Positions 9,129 through 20,593 are shown, counted from the first letter of the stretch. The stretch: 64,000 bases of DNA from an uncultured Gammaproteobacteria bacterium (GCA_943788005.1 CALSOP010000002.1:925389-989388), one strand, 5' to 3'. Program-made: numbers and translations. The notes: generated from the letters alone by a model not told the origin.

Positions 9129-10340
9129 TTACAATTCTCTCGCTCGTTCCATTGCTTCCCAGGCGCGAGCCGCTTCTTCCAATATTTCAATAGCTGGAAG
9201 TTTTTTGCCTTCAAGAAATTCAAGAAAGGCGCCACCACCTGTTGATATATATGAAATTTTATCTTCAATATTAAATTTAGAAATTGCAGCAATGGTGTCG
9301 CCACCGCCGGCAATGGAGTATGCGCTACTTTCAGCGATTGCTTTTGCAAGACTCCTCGTGCCTTGACTGAACTGTTCAAACTCAAATACGCCAAGTGGCC
9401 CATTCCAGACTATTGTATTTGCTTGCGCTATCATTTTGTTTAGTTGTTGCGAAGTCTCTGGGCCAACATCCATAATCATGTCATCTGCTTCTACATCACT
9501 AATAGCTTTTGTTACGGCAGGAGTCTCTTCATCAAATTCCTTGCCACAGATGACATCGATCGGCAGTGGAATTTCACAGCCATTTGCTTCAGCTTGTTTC
9601 ATTAGCCTGCTTGCGACTTCAACCAGATCAGCCTCATAAAGAGATTTACCAACTTCATAACCAGCTGCTTTTAAAAATGTATTAACAATTCCGCCGCCAA
9701 CGATTAATTGGTCAACTTTTTCTGAGAGCGTTTCCAGTATAGTGAGTTTGCTTGACACTTTTGCGCCACCGACGATAGCAAGAAGTGGTGTGGCAGGTTC
9801 TCTGAGAGCTTTGGTCAATGCCTTCAGCTCATTAATGAGCAATGGCCCTGCGGCGGAGATAGCCGCATATTTTGCAACGCCATGAGTTGATGCTTGTGCG
9901 CGATGCGCAGTTGCAAAAGCATCGTTAATATAGACCTGACAAAGCTGGCCCATTTTGCGAGCAAGTTCATCATCATTTTTTGTCTCGCCCTTCTCAAAGC
10001 GAACGTTCTCACAAAGAACGACCTGGTGGTCTGTCATATCAATGCCATTGGTCCAGTCCTTTATAAGGGGGACATCAATCTCAAGAAAATCACTTAAGGA
10101 TTTTGCAACCGGCGCAAGTGAAAACGCTTCGTCGTATTCACCGGCAACAGGGCGACCCAGATGGGACACTAATATTATCTTCGCGCCCGCTTCTAATGCC
10201 TGAGTCAAAGTAGGTAATGTTGCCCGAATACGTACGTCACTTGTAACTACGCCATCTTTTATCGGGACATTATAATCCTCGCGGATAAGTACCGTTTTGC
10301 CCGATAGATCCAGATCAGCAATTTTTACTAGTATGGTCAC
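9129..10340 (-). CDS. pgk: Phosphoglycerate kinase
   Basis: A 403-residue enzyme exchanging phosphate between 1,3-bisphosphoglycerate and ADP. The N-terminal VLIREDYNVP loop, the SHLGRP motif near 59-64, the ENVRFEKGE motif, the GGAKVSSK motif and the C-terminal GGGDT nucleotide loop are in the right order. It is full length. It lies 26 bp downstream of gap in the same orientation. Confidence 0.96.
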   Translation of the reverse strand: MTILVKIADLDLSGKTVLIREDYNVPIKDGVVTSDVRIRATLPTLTQALEAGAKIILVSHLGRPVAGEYDEAFSLAPVAKSLSDFLEIDVPLIKDWTNGIDMTDHQVVLCENVRFEKGETKNDDELARKMGQLCQVYINDAFATAHRAQASTHGVAKYAAISAAGPLLINELKALTKALREPATPLLAIVGGAKVSSKLTILETLSEKVDQLIVGGGIVNTFLKAAGYEVGKSLYEADLVEVASRLMKQAEANGCEIPLPIDVICGKEFDEETPAVTKAISDVEADDMIMDVGPETSQQLNKMIAQANTIVWNGPLGVFEFEQFSQGTRSLAKAIAESSAYSIAGGGDTIAAISKFNIEDKISYISTGGGAFLEFLEGKKLPAIEILEEAARAWEAMERAREL

Positions 10341-10366
10341 GTATTTACTCGTTTATTTAGCATTCA

Positions 10367-11365
10367 TTAAGGCAATGTGGTATCTAGCATTCTGTTTGAA
10401 AAGCCCCATTCATTGTCGTACCAAGCCGTTACTTTCACAAGAGTTCCTTCAATAACTTTAGTCAAAGTAGCATCAAAAGTTGCTGATGCCGGGTCATGAT
10501 TAAAGTCGACAGAAACGAGGGGAGCTTCATTATAGGCAAGCACACCTTTCAATGGGCCTTCTGCAGCCTGTTTCATCAATTGATTTATTTCATCGATGTT
10601 AGTCTCTCGGGCGGCCGTGAAACTTAAATCAATTACAGAGACATTGATTGTCGGAACACGCATTGAATAACCATCAAGCTTTCCATTGAGCTCGGGGAGT
10701 ACTAAACCAACAGCGGCGGCAGCTCCGGTTTTGGTTGGTATCATGGACATGGTCGCAGAGCGGGCACGACGTAAATCTGAGTGATATACATCTGTTAGTA
10801 CCTGATCGTTTGTATAGGCATGAATGGTTGTCATGATGCCAGCAACCATGCCGATATTTTCATGTATTACTTTTGCTACAGGCGCGAGACAATTTGTTGT
10901 ACAAGATGCATTCGAGATAACAGTGTCGCTGGATTTAAGTACGTCGTGATTAACACCATAAACGATGGTGGCATCAACATCATTGCCACCCGGAGCTGAG
11001 ATGATGACTTTCTTTGCCCCACCTTCGAGGTGGGCGCATGCCTTTGCTTTACTAGCAAAGAAGCCAGTTGATTCATGCACAACATCAACGCCCAATTCAC
11101 CCCAAGGCAATTTTGCAGGATCACGTTCAGACAAAACACGGACCTTGTCACCATTAATGATCATGTCTTCGCCTTCAACAACAACGGTGCCTGGAAACTT
11201 TCCATGTGCAGTATCGTATTGGGTAAGGTGCGCATTGGTATTCGCATCGCCCAAATCATTAATTGCTACGATTTGGATCTCATCCGTTCGTTCGGACTCA
11301 TATAATGCGCGCAAGATATTGCGGCCGATACGCCCATAGCCATTGATACCTACCTTAATTGCCAT
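10367..11365 (-). CDS. gapA: Glyceraldehyde-3-phosphate dehydrogenase
   Basis: A 332-residue NAD-type enzyme. The Rossmann start [12 protein letters not shown], the catalytic Cys155 in [12 protein letters not shown], and the [12 protein letters not shown] end are all present. An Asp-containing loop after strand 2 (INDLGD) favours NAD over NADP. It lies between tkt and pgk, the classical arrangement of Calvin-cycle and glycolysis genes in many proteobacteria. Confidence 0.96.
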   Translation of the reverse strand: MAIKVGINGYGRIGRNILRALYESERTDEIQIVAINDLGDANTNAHLTQYDTAHGKFPGTVVVEGEDMIINGDKVRVLSERDPAKLPWGELGVDVVHESTGFFASKAKACAHLEGGAKKVIISAPGGNDVDATIVYGVNHDVLKSSDTVISNASCTTNCLAPVAKVIHENIGMVAGIMTTIHAYTNDQVLTDVYHSDLRRARSATMSMIPTKTGAAAAVGLVLPELNGKLDGYSMRVPTINVSVIDLSFTAARETNIDEINQLMKQAAEGPLKGVLAYNEAPLVSVDFNHDPASATFDATLTKVIEGTLVKVTAWYDNEWGFSNRMLDTTLP

Positions 11366-11410
11366 TCTTATACTCCATTCTTTTTTATGTGATTTATTTT
11401 TAATCTGTTG

Positions 11411-13408
11411 CTATTTAATTAATTCATTTACCGTTTTAATCAGGTTTTCTTCGGTCAGTCCAAAATATTTATACACTTCATTTGCCGGAGCGGATTCACC
11501 AAAAGTATCGACCCCGAGTGCGACGCCATCCAGGCCGATATACTTACGCCAATATTCTGTGACACCTGCTTCAACAGCGACACGCATACGACAGTTATTA
11601 GGTAATACAGTTTCTTTATAAGCATCGTCTTGTTGGTCGAATAGATTGGTGGAGGGCATTGAGACCACACGAATCTTTTTGCCTTCCGCATTTAATTTGA
11701 TTGCCGTGTTCATGGCCATTTCCACTTCAGAACCCGTCGCTATAATAATGGCATCAGGCTCTCCTTCGGCATCTAACAAAATATAGCCACCGCGTTTAAT
11801 GTTGCTAATCTGCGCCTCATCACGTTGCATGTGTGCAAGACTCTGGCGAGAAAACAACAAACTTGTTGGGCCATCGCGACGTTCAATCGCAGCTTGCCAC
11901 GCGATAGCCGTTTCTACCGCATCACAAGGACGCCATAATGACATGTTCGGCATCAAACGCAGTGTTGCTGCTTGTTCAACTGCTTGATGGGTTGGGCCAT
12001 CTTCACCGAGGCCGATTGAATCATGTGTGTAGATAAAGATATTCTGTTTCTTCATTAAAGCCGACATGCGCAAGGCATTTCTTGCGTACTCGGAGAACAT
12101 TAAGAATGTAGCCGAGTAAGGGATAAACCCACCATGTAGTGATATGCCTGTATTGATGGCAGACATTGCGAACTCTCGCACACCATAATTAATGGTATTG
12201 CCATTTTTGTTTGCATTGCTAATAGCAACGGTACCTGACCAACTGGTCAAATTCGAACAAGCCAGATCAGCTGAACCACCGATCAATTCCGGCAAATGCT
12301 GCGCCAATGCTTCAATAGAATTTTGTGACGCCTTACGAGATGCAATTGATTCGCCTTTTTCATTTGTTGCATTTACATAGTCATTAACAACGTTATGCCA
12401 GTTATTAGGTAGATCGCCACGCATGCGGCGTTTATATTCAGCAGCCAGCTCGGGATATGCTGAGGCATAGGCGGATAATTTTTCATTCCATGCCGATTCC
12501 AGCTCATTGCCTCGTTGTTTTGCATTCCAGGCATCATAATGCTCATCGGGGATAATAAAGGCGTCATGTTTCCAGCCGAGGTTTTCTCGGGTAAGTTTTA
12601 TTTCTTCATCGCCTAACGGAGCACCATGGCTGGCTGCTTTACCTTCTTTGTTCGGTGAACCGCAACCGATAGTAGTTTTGCAAACCAACATACTGGGTTG
12701 TGATTCATTGGCTTTTGCGCTTTCAATAGCTTTCTTGATTGCATCCGGATTGTGACCATCAATATCACGAATAACATGCCAGCCGTAAGCTTCATAACGT
12801 GCAGCAACATCTTCGGCAAACCAGCCTTCAATATCACCATCGATAGAGATTTGATTGCTGTCATAGAGGGTGATTAACTTGCCAAGACCTAATGTGCCAG
12901 CAAGCGAGCATGCTTCATGTGATATGCCTTCCATTAAACAACCATCGCCAACAGTAACGTAGGTGTGATGATCGACAATATTAAAACCATCTTTATTAAA
13001 TTTTGCGGCCAATACGGACTCTGCGATTGCCATGCCGACAGCATTAGTAATCCCTTGCCCAAGAGGGCCAGTCGTGGTTTCTACACCTGGTGCGTAACCA
13101 TATTCAGGGTGGCCGGGTGTCTTTGAATGTAACTGGCGGAAATTTTTAAGTTCATCAATTGTTAAGTCATAACCTGACAGATGCAATAAAGAGTATACTA
13201 GCATTGAGCCGTGACCATTCGACATAACAAAGCGATCTCGGTTGTCCCAGTCTGGATTTGCCGGATTATGTTTCAGAAAATCATTCCACAGGACTTCGGC
13301 GATATCTGCCATACCCATTGGAGCGCCTGGGTGCCCAGAGTTAGCTCGTTGTACTGCATCCATACTTAAAGCACGAATCGCATTGGCAAGTTCATGCCTT
13401 GTCAGCAT
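11411..13408 (-). CDS. tkt: Transketolase
   Basis: The enzyme transfers two-carbon units between sugar phosphates with thiamine diphosphate. The start is set at 13408 because a GGGGGA ribosome site lies about six bases upstream and the family begins [11 protein letters not shown]; an upstream ATG at 13489 would add 27 residues unlike the family. The protein is 665 residues long. It carries the [12 protein letters not shown] motif near the N-terminus, the diphosphate-binding [13 protein letters not shown] motif, and the [15 protein letters not shown] motif. It is the first gene of the cluster running down to fba. Confidence 0.95.
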   Translation of the reverse strand: MLTRHELANAIRALSMDAVQRANSGHPGAPMGMADIAEVLWNDFLKHNPANPDWDNRDRFVMSNGHGSMLVYSLLHLSGYDLTIDELKNFRQLHSKTPGHPEYGYAPGVETTTGPLGQGITNAVGMAIAESVLAAKFNKDGFNIVDHHTYVTVGDGCLMEGISHEACSLAGTLGLGKLITLYDSNQISIDGDIEGWFAEDVAARYEAYGWHVIRDIDGHNPDAIKKAIESAKANESQPSMLVCKTTIGCGSPNKEGKAASHGAPLGDEEIKLTRENLGWKHDAFIIPDEHYDAWNAKQRGNELESAWNEKLSAYASAYPELAAEYKRRMRGDLPNNWHNVVNDYVNATNEKGESIASRKASQNSIEALAQHLPELIGGSADLACSNLTSWSGTVAISNANKNGNTINYGVREFAMSAINTGISLHGGFIPYSATFLMFSEYARNALRMSALMKKQNIFIYTHDSIGLGEDGPTHQAVEQAATLRLMPNMSLWRPCDAVETAIAWQAAIERRDGPTSLLFSRQSLAHMQRDEAQISNIKRGGYILLDAEGEPDAIIIATGSEVEMAMNTAIKLNAEGKKIRVVSMPSTNLFDQQDDAYKETVLPNNCRMRVAVEAGVTEYWRKYIGLDGVALGVDTFGESAPANEVYKYFGLTEENLIKTVNELIK

Positions 13409-13613
13409 AGTAGATCCCCCAAAGTGGCAATTAAGCCTAAAATAATGATTGTTAATTATTGCTGCATTCAAAGCCTGATGTTGTGCCATCAGTTGACGAC
13501 GACGATCATTTGCAGAGCTTAATTACCGCTAAATATAGTGCGATGATACAGGCAGGTTTTTACCTAAAATCAAGCCGCACATTGTCGCTTAACTGCCACT
13601 TTGGAGCAAGATC

Positions 13614-14174
13614 CTAAGCACTATTTTTCCACTTTATAGAGCAACCCATGCTAGGAATTTGATGTTTTGGCCCATTTCCAGTGTTGGCAACTTCGATCAT
13701 GGCCTCAAGGAGGTCATGTTTGCTGGTTTTCGAGGGTGTTTTCATGCCGCTATCATCAAGCCTGCCTCGGTATTGCAGTTCTAGAGATGCGTTATAGCCA
13801 AAAAAGTCTGGCGTACAAATAGCACCATAAGCCTTGGCGACTTCCTGAGATTCATCGAATAAATAAGGGAACAGATAATTATACTCAGCTGCCACTTTTT
13901 GCATGTTCTCGAAAGAATCTTCCGGGTAATCGTCAGGGTCGTTTGACATGATGGCGACACTATTAATCCCGGCATCCATTAGTTTCAATACATCATCAAC
14001 AAGTCTTGTCTGTATCGCCTTTACGTAAGGACAGTGATTACAAATAAACATAATCAGCGTACCTTTCTCGCCGGCACAGTCGGCCAAAGACCATTCCTTT
14101 CCATCTGTGCCAATCAGATTAAATTCGATCGCTTTTTCCCCAAAGTTACAAATCGGGGTCTCCATCAACACCAT
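13614..14174 (-). CDS. Thioredoxin-fold AhpC/TSA-family protein
   Basis: A 186-residue cytosolic protein. The FICNHCPYVKAIQTRL segment (about 43-58) carries the thioredoxin-like Cys in the CPYV form used by a peroxiredoxin-like family found widely in proteobacteria. The final part has a GRLDDS motif typical of the same family. It is monocistronic and divergent from metK. A role in thiol or peroxide chemistry is likely but the substrate is unknown. Confidence 0.85.
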   Translation of the reverse strand: MVLMETPICNFGEKAIEFNLIGTDGKEWSLADCAGEKGTLIMFICNHCPYVKAIQTRLVDDVLKLMDAGINSVAIMSNDPDDYPEDSFENMQKVAAEYNYLFPYLFDESQEVAKAYGAICTPDFFGYNASLELQYRGRLDDSGMKTPSKTSKHDLLEAMIEVANTGNGPKHQIPSMGCSIKWKNSA

Positions 14175-14315
14175 AATTAGGTCGCCTATATCAATATTTA
14201 TGTAGTAAATATTACCGCGTTTATAAAAATATCGTCATATTTAGTGCGATAACGTCCCAATGAGGATAGAATTCGCGCGGTTAAAAATTCTAATTACAAC
14301 GCTTACGGAATAAAT

Positions 14316-15479
14316 ATGGCAGACAATTACTTATTCACTTCAGAATCAGTTTCTGAAGGACACCCGGACAAAGTCGCAGATCAGATCTCAGATGCTGTCG
14401 TCGATGCAATTTTCACTGATGATAATAAGGCACGCATCGCTTGTGAGACAATGGTCAACACAGGGATGGTTGTGCTTTCCGGGGAGATTACGACATCAAC
14501 CTATGTTGATATGCAAGACGTTGCTCGCCAGACAATCCGTGAAATTGGCTATGATCATTCAGACATGGGTTTTGATTGGGAGTCTTGTGCGGTATTGGTT
14601 TCCATCGATAAACAGTCACCGGATATTGCTCAAGGCGTGAATGAAGGCGAAGGCCTGGATTTAAATCAGGGCGCGGGCGACCAGGGCTTGATGTTCGGTT
14701 ACGCTTGTAATGAGACGGATGTTTTGATGCCTTTCCCGATTACTTATTCTCACTTGTTGGTTAAGAAACAGGCCGAGGTCCGTAAAGCAGGCAAATTAGC
14801 CTGGTTAAGACCAGATGCGAAATCACAGGTCACCGTTGTTTATGAAGATGGTAAGCCTAAATCTATTGATACGGTCGTGTTATCTACGCAGCATGACCCT
14901 GATGTTGAGCATAAAGATCTTGAGCAGGCCGTTATCGAAGAGATAATCAAGCCGGTATTACCAGAGAATATGATCACTGATAAAACACGCTATCTTGTTA
15001 ATCCTACAGGACGTTTCGTTATTGGTGGACCTGTGGGTGATTGTGGTTTAACTGGACGCAAGATTATTGTTGATACTTATGGCGGCATGGCACGTCATGG
15101 TGGCGGCGCCTTTTCTGGCAAAGACCCTTCCAAAGTAGATCGCTCAGCTGCTTATGCTGCACGTTATGTGGCTAAAAATGTTGTTGCTGCAGGTCTTGCG
15201 GATCGCTGTGAATTACAATTATCTTATGCAATCGGGGTTGCTGAGCCCACTTCAATTAGTATTGAGACATTTGGTGCAGGTAAGGTTGAAGAGGCTAAAT
15301 TGATTGATGCTATTAGAGAAGTTTTTGACCTTCGTCCAAAAGGCATTATCAATATGCTGGATCTTTTACGACCAATCTATCGTCAAACGGCTGCTTACGG
15401 GCATTTTGGTCGTAGTGATATTGATTTGCCATGGGAAAAAACGGATAGGGCAGATGCATTAAAGGACGCTTTGTCATAG
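14316..15479 (+). CDS. metK: S-adenosylmethionine synthetase
   Basis: A 387-residue enzyme that makes S-adenosylmethionine from methionine and ATP. The N-terminal [19 protein letters not shown], the loop [12 protein letters not shown] (about 117-128), and [19 protein letters not shown] (about 260-278) are the family signatures. It is full length. It is followed by a hairpin terminator, a riboswitch and then ahcY and metF, so it is the first step of the activated-methyl cycle encoded here. Confidence 0.97.
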   Translation: MADNYLFTSESVSEGHPDKVADQISDAVVDAIFTDDNKARIACETMVNTGMVVLSGEITTSTYVDMQDVARQTIREIGYDHSDMGFDWESCAVLVSIDKQSPDIAQGVNEGEGLDLNQGAGDQGLMFGYACNETDVLMPFPITYSHLLVKKQAEVRKAGKLAWLRPDAKSQVTVVYEDGKPKSIDTVVLSTQHDPDVEHKDLEQAVIEEIIKPVLPENMITDKTRYLVNPTGRFVIGGPVGDCGLTGRKIIVDTYGGMARHGGGAFSGKDPSKVDRSAAYAARYVAKNVVAAGLADRCELQLSYAIGVAEPTSISIETFGAGKVEEAKLIDAIREVFDLRPKGIINMLDLLRPIYRQTAAYGHFGRSDIDLPWEKTDRADALKDALS

Positions 15480-15529
15480 ACAATAATTAAAGCATTCTTA
15501 ATTATTTGACGATAAGGTCTTTGAATCTA

Positions 15530-15564
15530 GAAGCGGGTAGTACTATACTCCCGCTTCGATTTTA
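15530..15564 (+). terminator. Rho-independent terminator after metK
   Basis: A perfect eight-base stem (15530-15537 with 15550-15557) is extended by four more pairs after a single bulged T, with a three-base loop, and is followed by GATTTTA. It should separate metK from the riboswitch-controlled ahcY unit. The T tract is short. Confidence 0.7.
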
Positions 15565-15573
15565 CAACCGTAG

Positions 15574-15648
15574 ATCTGAGGAGCGTTGCGACGGATTCCT
15601 AATCCGCTAGGCTCAGACAAACACGGCACATTTGCAACGGCGCTCGCT
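15574..15648 (+). promoter_or_regulatory. S-adenosylhomocysteine (SAH) riboswitch
   Basis: The architecture matches the SAH riboswitch (ahcY motif). P1 pairs TCTGAG (15575-15580) with CTCAGA (15612-15617). An inner hairpin pairs CGGATT (15592-15597) with AATCCG (15601-15606). The conserved GAGCGTTGC (15581-15589) pairs as a pseudoknot with GCAA (15634-15637) and CGCTC (15641-15645). It ends about 27 bases before the ahcY ATG. In this class, SAH binding raises expression, so the RNA turns on SAH removal when SAH builds up; here the distance suggests control of translation initiation. Confidence 0.93.
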
Positions 15649-15674
15649 TAATTGTTTTTAATAGGAGAAACAAT

Positions 15675-17093
15675 ATGAGCGTAGATGCTACCTCTGTATA
15701 CACCCGATTACCACGTTGCTGACATTTCTTTGGCTGATTGGGGCCATAAAGAAATTCGTATCGCTGAAACTGAAATGCCTGGCTCTGGTCTCTATCCGAG
15801 AAGAATACAAAACGGAAAAGCCTTTAAAAGGTGCACGCATTGCAGGTTCATTGCATATGACCATTCAAACCGCAGTGCTGATAGAGACACTTATCGCATT
15901 GGGCGCGGAAGTTCGATGGGTATCTTGCAACATTTTTTCTACACAAGATCATGCCGCAGCAGCAATCGCGGATCAGAATATTCCCGTTTTTGCCTATAAG
16001 GGCGAAACGCTTGAAGAGTACTGGGATTATACCCACCGCATCATGACTTGGTCGGACGGTGGTTCTCCGAACATGATCCTTGACGACGGTGGCGATGCGA
16101 CCATGTTATTGATCCTTGGGACCAAAGCTGAAAGCGACTTATCTGTTCTCGACAACCCTGGCTCTGAAGAAGAGACATTTTTATTTGCCGCTATAAAAGC
16201 TAAACTAGCTACAGACAGTACCTTTTATTCTCGGACTTTGGCCTGTATTCAAGGTGTAACCGAAGAGACTACAACTGGCGTACAACGTCTGTATCAAATG
16301 CAAAAGAAAGGTGAATTACCTTTTCCTGCGATCAATGTTAATGACTCGGTTACTAAATCCAAATTTGATAATTTGTACGGATGTCGTGAATCTCTGGTTG
16401 ATGGGATCAAGCGTGCAACCGATGTAATGATTGCTGGTAAGGTCGCATTGGTCTTGGGTTATGGTGATGTTGGTAAGGGAAGTGCACAGTCCCTACGTGG
16501 CTTGGGTGCGACGGTCTGGATTACTGAAATTGATCCAATATGCGCCTTACAGGCTTCGATGGAAGGGTATCGTGTTGTCAGATTAGAAGATGTTGTTGAC
16601 AAATCGATATCTTTGTTACAACCACCGGAAACTTCAACATTATTCGCCATGACAATTTAGTCAAAATGAAAGATCAGGCTATTGTTTGTAACATCGGTCA
16701 TTTTGATAATGAAATTGATATTGCCAGTCTCGAGAAGTACGAATGGGAAGAGATTAAGCCGCAGGTTGATCATGTCATATTCCCTGATGGGAAACGTATT
16801 ATACTACTTGCTAAAGGGCGTTTGGTTAATCTGGGTTGTGCTACAGGGCACCCGAGTTTTGTTATGTCTAATTCATTCACCAACCAGGTGTTAGCGCAAA
16901 TTGAGCTTGTTCGTTCGTGGCGAAAACTATGGCAAAGATGTTTATGTTTTACCTAAACACCTTGATGAAAAGGTCGCGAGGCTTCATCTCGATAGAATTG
17001 GTGCAAAATTGACAACGCTAACTCAAGAACAAGCAGACTATATTAGCGTACCGGTTGAATGGGCCTTATAAACCTGAACATTATCGTTACTAA
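15675..17093 (+). pseudogene. ahcY: S-adenosylhomocysteine hydrolase, five single-base frameshifts
   Basis: The enzyme splits SAH to adenosine and homocysteine. Starting from the ATG after AGGAGA, the whole family sequence can be read only by switching frame five times: an extra C near 15703, an extra T near 15783, a missing G near 16603, an extra G near 16913 and an extra T near 17060. The net change is +3, and the real stop (TAA 17091-17093) returns to the starting frame after the family's PEHYRY end. Every segment between the shifts is well conserved, including the [18 protein letters not shown]-binding motif. That pattern fits sequencing error more than decay, since loss of this gene under a riboswitch would be costly. 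Confidence 0.9.
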
Positions 17094-17169
17094 TAGCATT
17101 GCCCGTCCCTTTTAGAGGGGGCGTGGTAGTTCAATTATTTTTTTAGAAACGCAGAACAGGATTCAATAA

Positions 17170-18037
17170 ATGGAATCGCAAAAACAATACAAACCCAAGT
17201 TCAGCTTTGAATTTTTTCCGGCAAGGACACCGGAGGCAATCGGTAAATTACAAACTACACAGGCTGAGTTGGCTGAGATGAAGCCGGACTTCTTTTCGGT
17301 AACATTTGGAGCAGGTGGTAGCACACGCGACATGACCTTTGATACGGTGATGGATATTCATACGAAGACAGGAATTGAAGCGGCACCACATATTTCATGT
17401 ATTGGTAGTCAGAACGATGATATCAAAGCCATCCTCGATAAATATATTGAAAATGGAATCAAGCGGATTGTGGCTCTGCGTGGCGATCTGCCTTCTGGCT
17501 CAGCTGGCTATGGCCAGTTTAGATACGCTAATGAACTGGTAGAATTTATCAGGAAGGAAACGGGTGATCATTTTCATATCGAGGTTGCAGCCTATCCAGA
17601 GTTTCATCCCCAGGCATCCAATGCACAGTCGGATATGGAAAACTTTAAAAAGAAAATTGATGCTGGTGCAAACGGTGCAATTACTCAGTATTTTTACAAT
17701 CCTTTTGCCTATTATCGTTTTGTCGATAATTGTGAAAAATTAGGCGTAGATGTGCCAATCGTGGCAGGTGTGATGCCGATTATTAATTGCACTCAACTTA
17801 CTCCGATTTTCTGAGGGTTGTGGTGCAGAAATCCCACGCTGGATATTGAAGCGGCTTCAAGAGTTTGGTGATGATCGAGTTTCGATTCGTAAGTTCGGTA
17901 TTGATGTCACCACCGAGCTTTGTGAGCAATTACTTACTAACGGAGCCCCAGGGCTTCATTTCTACACCATGAATCAATCTGCTGCAAGTGTCGCTATCTG
18001 GCGAAATCTTGGTATAGATCAAAGAGTTAATGGGTAG
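17170..18037 (+). pseudogene. metF: Methylenetetrahydrofolate reductase, one frameshift
   Basis: This flavoenzyme reduces 5,10-methylene- to 5-methyl-tetrahydrofolate for methionine synthesis. The first 211 residues run FSFEFFPARTPEA, SVTFGAGGSTRD and the RGDLPSG motif, as expected. An extra C near 17802 then ends the frame early. Reading on without it gives the family's RFSEGCGAEIPRW continuation and the rest of the protein to the TAG at 18035-18037. Total corrected length is about 288 residues, which is normal. It lies 76 bp after ahcY and completes methyl recycling. Confidence 0.9.
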
Positions 18038-18227
18038 CGCTGGTTTCAATACTATTTTACCTTCTGTTCTTTTAGGTTTTTTTAATCTCTCCTTTTTGCC
18101 AAGGACGCTTATTTGTACTTGCTGTAAGCTCTTTTTGGCTGTATGTTTGACTGTGAAAGTATTTAGGAATCAATGCTTTGTCGTCGACAGTTAAAAAATA
18201 AATAGATTAGCAAATACAGAAAAGCCT

Positions 18228-19619
18228 TTGCTCTTATTCGTGGATGATGATTCCATCATTGTCGATGCACTTTCTATCGTTCTGGAAAAAGATTTTGACC
18301 TAATTACCGCGGAGTCTCGTCAACAAGTAAAGGCGCAGCTTCAAGACCTATCCGTCAAGCCTTCACTGGCTCTGGTTGATCTTGGTTTGCCTCCAAAGCC
18401 ACATTCACCAGAGGAAGGATTTAAACTGATTGAAGAGTTGATGGCGGTTAATGACAGTTTTAAAATTCTTGTTCTATCAGGGCAAGATGAAGAAGTGAAT
18501 ATTCACCACGCATTAACTTTGGGCGCGGTGGATTTTATCCCAAAGCCATGTGACATGTCTTTATTAAAGGCTAGGCTGGGACACCAAATGATGATGTTGC
18601 AAGCAGAGTCTTCAGAGAAAGAATCTCCCGTTAGCGACACTAAACTTTTAGGTGACAGCGCGGCGCTTAAAACATTACGTGATTTAATCAACCAATTTGC
18701 AGATACGCCTTTCCCGGTTCTTGTGGAAGGTGAGTCAGGTACAGGCAAGGAGTTAGTTGCTGAAGAGCTGCATAATTCAAGTAGTCGTAAAAATGCCCCT
18801 TTCATGACAATCAATTGTGCTGCTTTCACTCCTGAATTATTAGAGGCCCAATTGTTTGGTCATGCAAAAGGCGCGTTCACTGGTGCCGCTTCTGAACGAG
18901 CAGGTTTTTTTGAGGATGCCGGTGAAGGCACACTATTTCTGGACGAAATAGGTGAGTTGCCTCTGTCTTTACAATCGAAGTTATTAAGAGTTCTCGAAAA
19001 TGGTGAGTTTTATCGCATTGGTGAGACTAAATCGCGCATATCCAAGGCAAGAATAGTAGCGGCAACAAATCGTGATTTAAAAGAAGAAGTCAGGTCGGGT
19101 GGTTTTCGCCAAGATCTTTATCATCGCCTCTGTGTCTTGACGATTCATGTGCCTGCATTAAGAGAGCGTGAGCAAGATGTACTTAATCTGATGGAATATT
19201 TCAGGAAGATGTATGCTGCCGGTAACCCAGCTGTTGAGTTAGATGAAACAGCAAGTGAATTATTGAAGAAGTATTCTTTTCCGGGAAATATCAGAGAATT
19301 ACGTAATATAGCAATTCGCTTATCGGCTAAGTATTCAGGCAAAACAATATCTGCAAAATCTTTGAAAGATGAACTGGAAACGGACTTTAATCAAAATGTG
19401 GATGACTTGAATAACGGAGATGATTTAATTGCTCAGGGCTTAGATGATAAAAATTTCCATCTGGATGAACAAATCTCAGTTTGGGAGCGAAAATATATTA
19501 ATCATGCTTTATCGAAATGCAATGGAAATTTGAGCAAAGCGGCGCGTTTACTAGGTATAAATCGTACTACACTGTACAGTAGAATTCAGCGATTAAACAT
19601 AAAACTAGACACGGATTGA
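18228..19619 (+). CDS. PrsR-like sigma-54-dependent response regulator
   Basis: A 463-residue NtrC-type activator. The receiver domain has LFVDDD at 3-8 and the phospho-acceptor Asp51 in LVDLGLPP, a form typical of the PEP-CTERM/exosortase regulator PrsR. The AAA+ domain carries Walker A GESGTGKE (168-175) and the sigma-54 contact loop GAFTGA (215-220). A Fis-type helix-turn-helix ([20 protein letters not shown]) closes the protein. The only start is a TTG; no ATG or GTG lies in frame upstream before a stop, so the true N-terminus is uncertain. It probably acts with the PrsK-like kinase at 21649-23317 on -24/-12 promoters such as the one at 26414. Confidence 0.87.
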   Translation: MLLFVDDDSIIVDALSIVLEKDFDLITAESRQQVKAQLQDLSVKPSLALVDLGLPPKPHSPEEGFKLIEELMAVNDSFKILVLSGQDEEVNIHHALTLGAVDFIPKPCDMSLLKARLGHQMMMLQAESSEKESPVSDTKLLGDSAALKTLRDLINQFADTPFPVLVEGESGTGKELVAEELHNSSSRKNAPFMTINCAAFTPELLEAQLFGHAKGAFTGAASERAGFFEDAGEGTLFLDEIGELPLSLQSKLLRVLENGEFYRIGETKSRISKARIVAATNRDLKEEVRSGGFRQDLYHRLCVLTIHVPALREREQDVLNLMEYFRKMYAAGNPAVELDETASELLKKYSFPGNIRELRNIAIRLSAKYSGKTISAKSLKDELETDFNQNVDDLNNGDDLIAQGLDDKNFHLDEQISVWERKYINHALSKCNGNLSKAARLLGINRTTLYSRIQRLNIKLDTD

Positions 19620-19635
19620 TTGCACGGTAAAAAAG

Positions 19636-20147
19636 ATGTATTACGATTATTTTAATCTAAAGCAACCACCCTTCAAGATAACTCCGGACACGAGTTTGTT
19701 TTTTCCCGGCGGTGATCGTGGTGCTATCCTGGATGCTTTGATTTATGCCATTGTTAGTGGGGAAGGCATAGTTAAGTTGGTAGGTGAAGTGGGCAGTGGT
19801 AAGACGACGCTATGCCGAATGCTGGAAAAGGAATTACCGAAAAATATTGAGATAGTGTATCTGGCAAATCCGAGCTTATCGCCAGACAATATATTGCACG
19901 CAATCGCTTTTGAGCTTCATCTAAAAGTACGCCCTGATGACTCCCGCTTAAAGGTAATGAACTCATTGCAAAATTACCTTCTTGAACGTCATGCGGAAAA
20001 TAAACAAATCGTTGTCTTTGTAGAAGAAGCGCAAAGTATGCCGATTGCTACTCTTGAAGAGATACGTTTACTCAGCAATCTTGAAACGGCGCAAAATAAA
20101 CTTTTGCAGATCGTCATCTTTGGACAGCCCGAACTAGACGTAATGAT
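19636..20147 (+). pseudogene. GspA/ExeA-like AAA ATPase, 3' part lost at IS copy 1
   Basis: It opens MYYDYFNLKQPPFKITPDT, the start of the GspA/MshM/ExeA ATPase family that works on secretion or pilus assembly and is also found in exosortase loci. Walker A GEVGSGKT is at 50-57 and the Walker B segment reads VVFVEEAQ near 126-132. After about 170 native residues the frame enters the IS end and stops 11 codons later. Relatives are about 270-350 residues long, so the sensor region and C-terminus are missing. The remnant could at most make a truncated nucleotide-binding domain. It follows the regulator gene by 16 bp. Confidence 0.85.
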
Positions 20148-20230
20148 TGTACCCCGTCAGCACCATGTGGACCAACTAGCCTGATTGTCTAAGAGATAGT
20201 TTTAGTTCATCGTTAACCCAAGAGGAAACG

Positions 20231-20593
20231 ATGATGACAAGTAAAAGAAGTGTAGAACATACTGTGCGCGATATTCGTCGACGCACCCGTAAAAAATATT
20301 CAGCAGAAGAAAAAATTCGTATCGTACTTGAAGGCTTACGCGGCGAAGAAAGCATCGCTGAGCTATGTCGCAAGGAAGGACTAAACCCAAATGTTTACTA
20401 CCGTTGGTCGAAAGACTTTCTGGAGGCAGGTAAGAAACGTTTATCAGGCGATATCGTACGTGAAGCGACCTCAGATGAAGTCAAAGAACTGCGTGCTGAA
20501 ACATCTGCGCTGAAAGAAACCTTAGGCGAAGTAGTCATGGAGAATCGGCTGCTTAAAAAAAGCGTGCTCGGGGATGGGGAGGACGATATATGA
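20231..20593 (+). CDS. IS3-family transposase orfA (copy 1)
   Basis: A 120-residue protein with an HTH_Tnp_1-like domain (KYSAEEKIRIVLEGLRG, then IAELCRKEGLNPNVYYRW) and a C-terminal leucine-zipper-like helix ending in ENRLLKKS. This is the DNA-binding subunit. Its stop overlaps the orfB start as ATGA, and a run of seven A lies about 35 bases before it. Coupled translation explains orfB expression; a frameshift fusion is possible but the A run is not in the classic slip phase. Confidence 0.92.
   Translation: MMTSKRSVEHTVRDIRRRTRKKYSAEEKIRIVLEGLRGEESIAELCRKEGLNPNVYYRWSKDFLEAGKKRLSGDIVREATSDEVKELRAETSALKETLGEVVMENRLLKKSVLGDGEDDI

Noticed and set aside
14175..14315. SAM riboswitch before metK
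   Set aside because: No SAM-I, SAM-II or SAM-IV fold is visible; the 141 bp are too AT-rich and short of helices.
17098..17148. Terminator between ahcY and metF
   Set aside because: A six-base stem with a wobble can form but the T run is 15 bases away; too weak to call.
20555..20575. Programmed frameshift site between orfA and orfB of the IS
   Set aside because: There is a run of seven A, but the zero frame reads CTT AAA AAA AGC, which is not the phase of a classic A AAA AAG slip, and orfB has its own ATG in an ATGA overlap. Coupled translation is enough.
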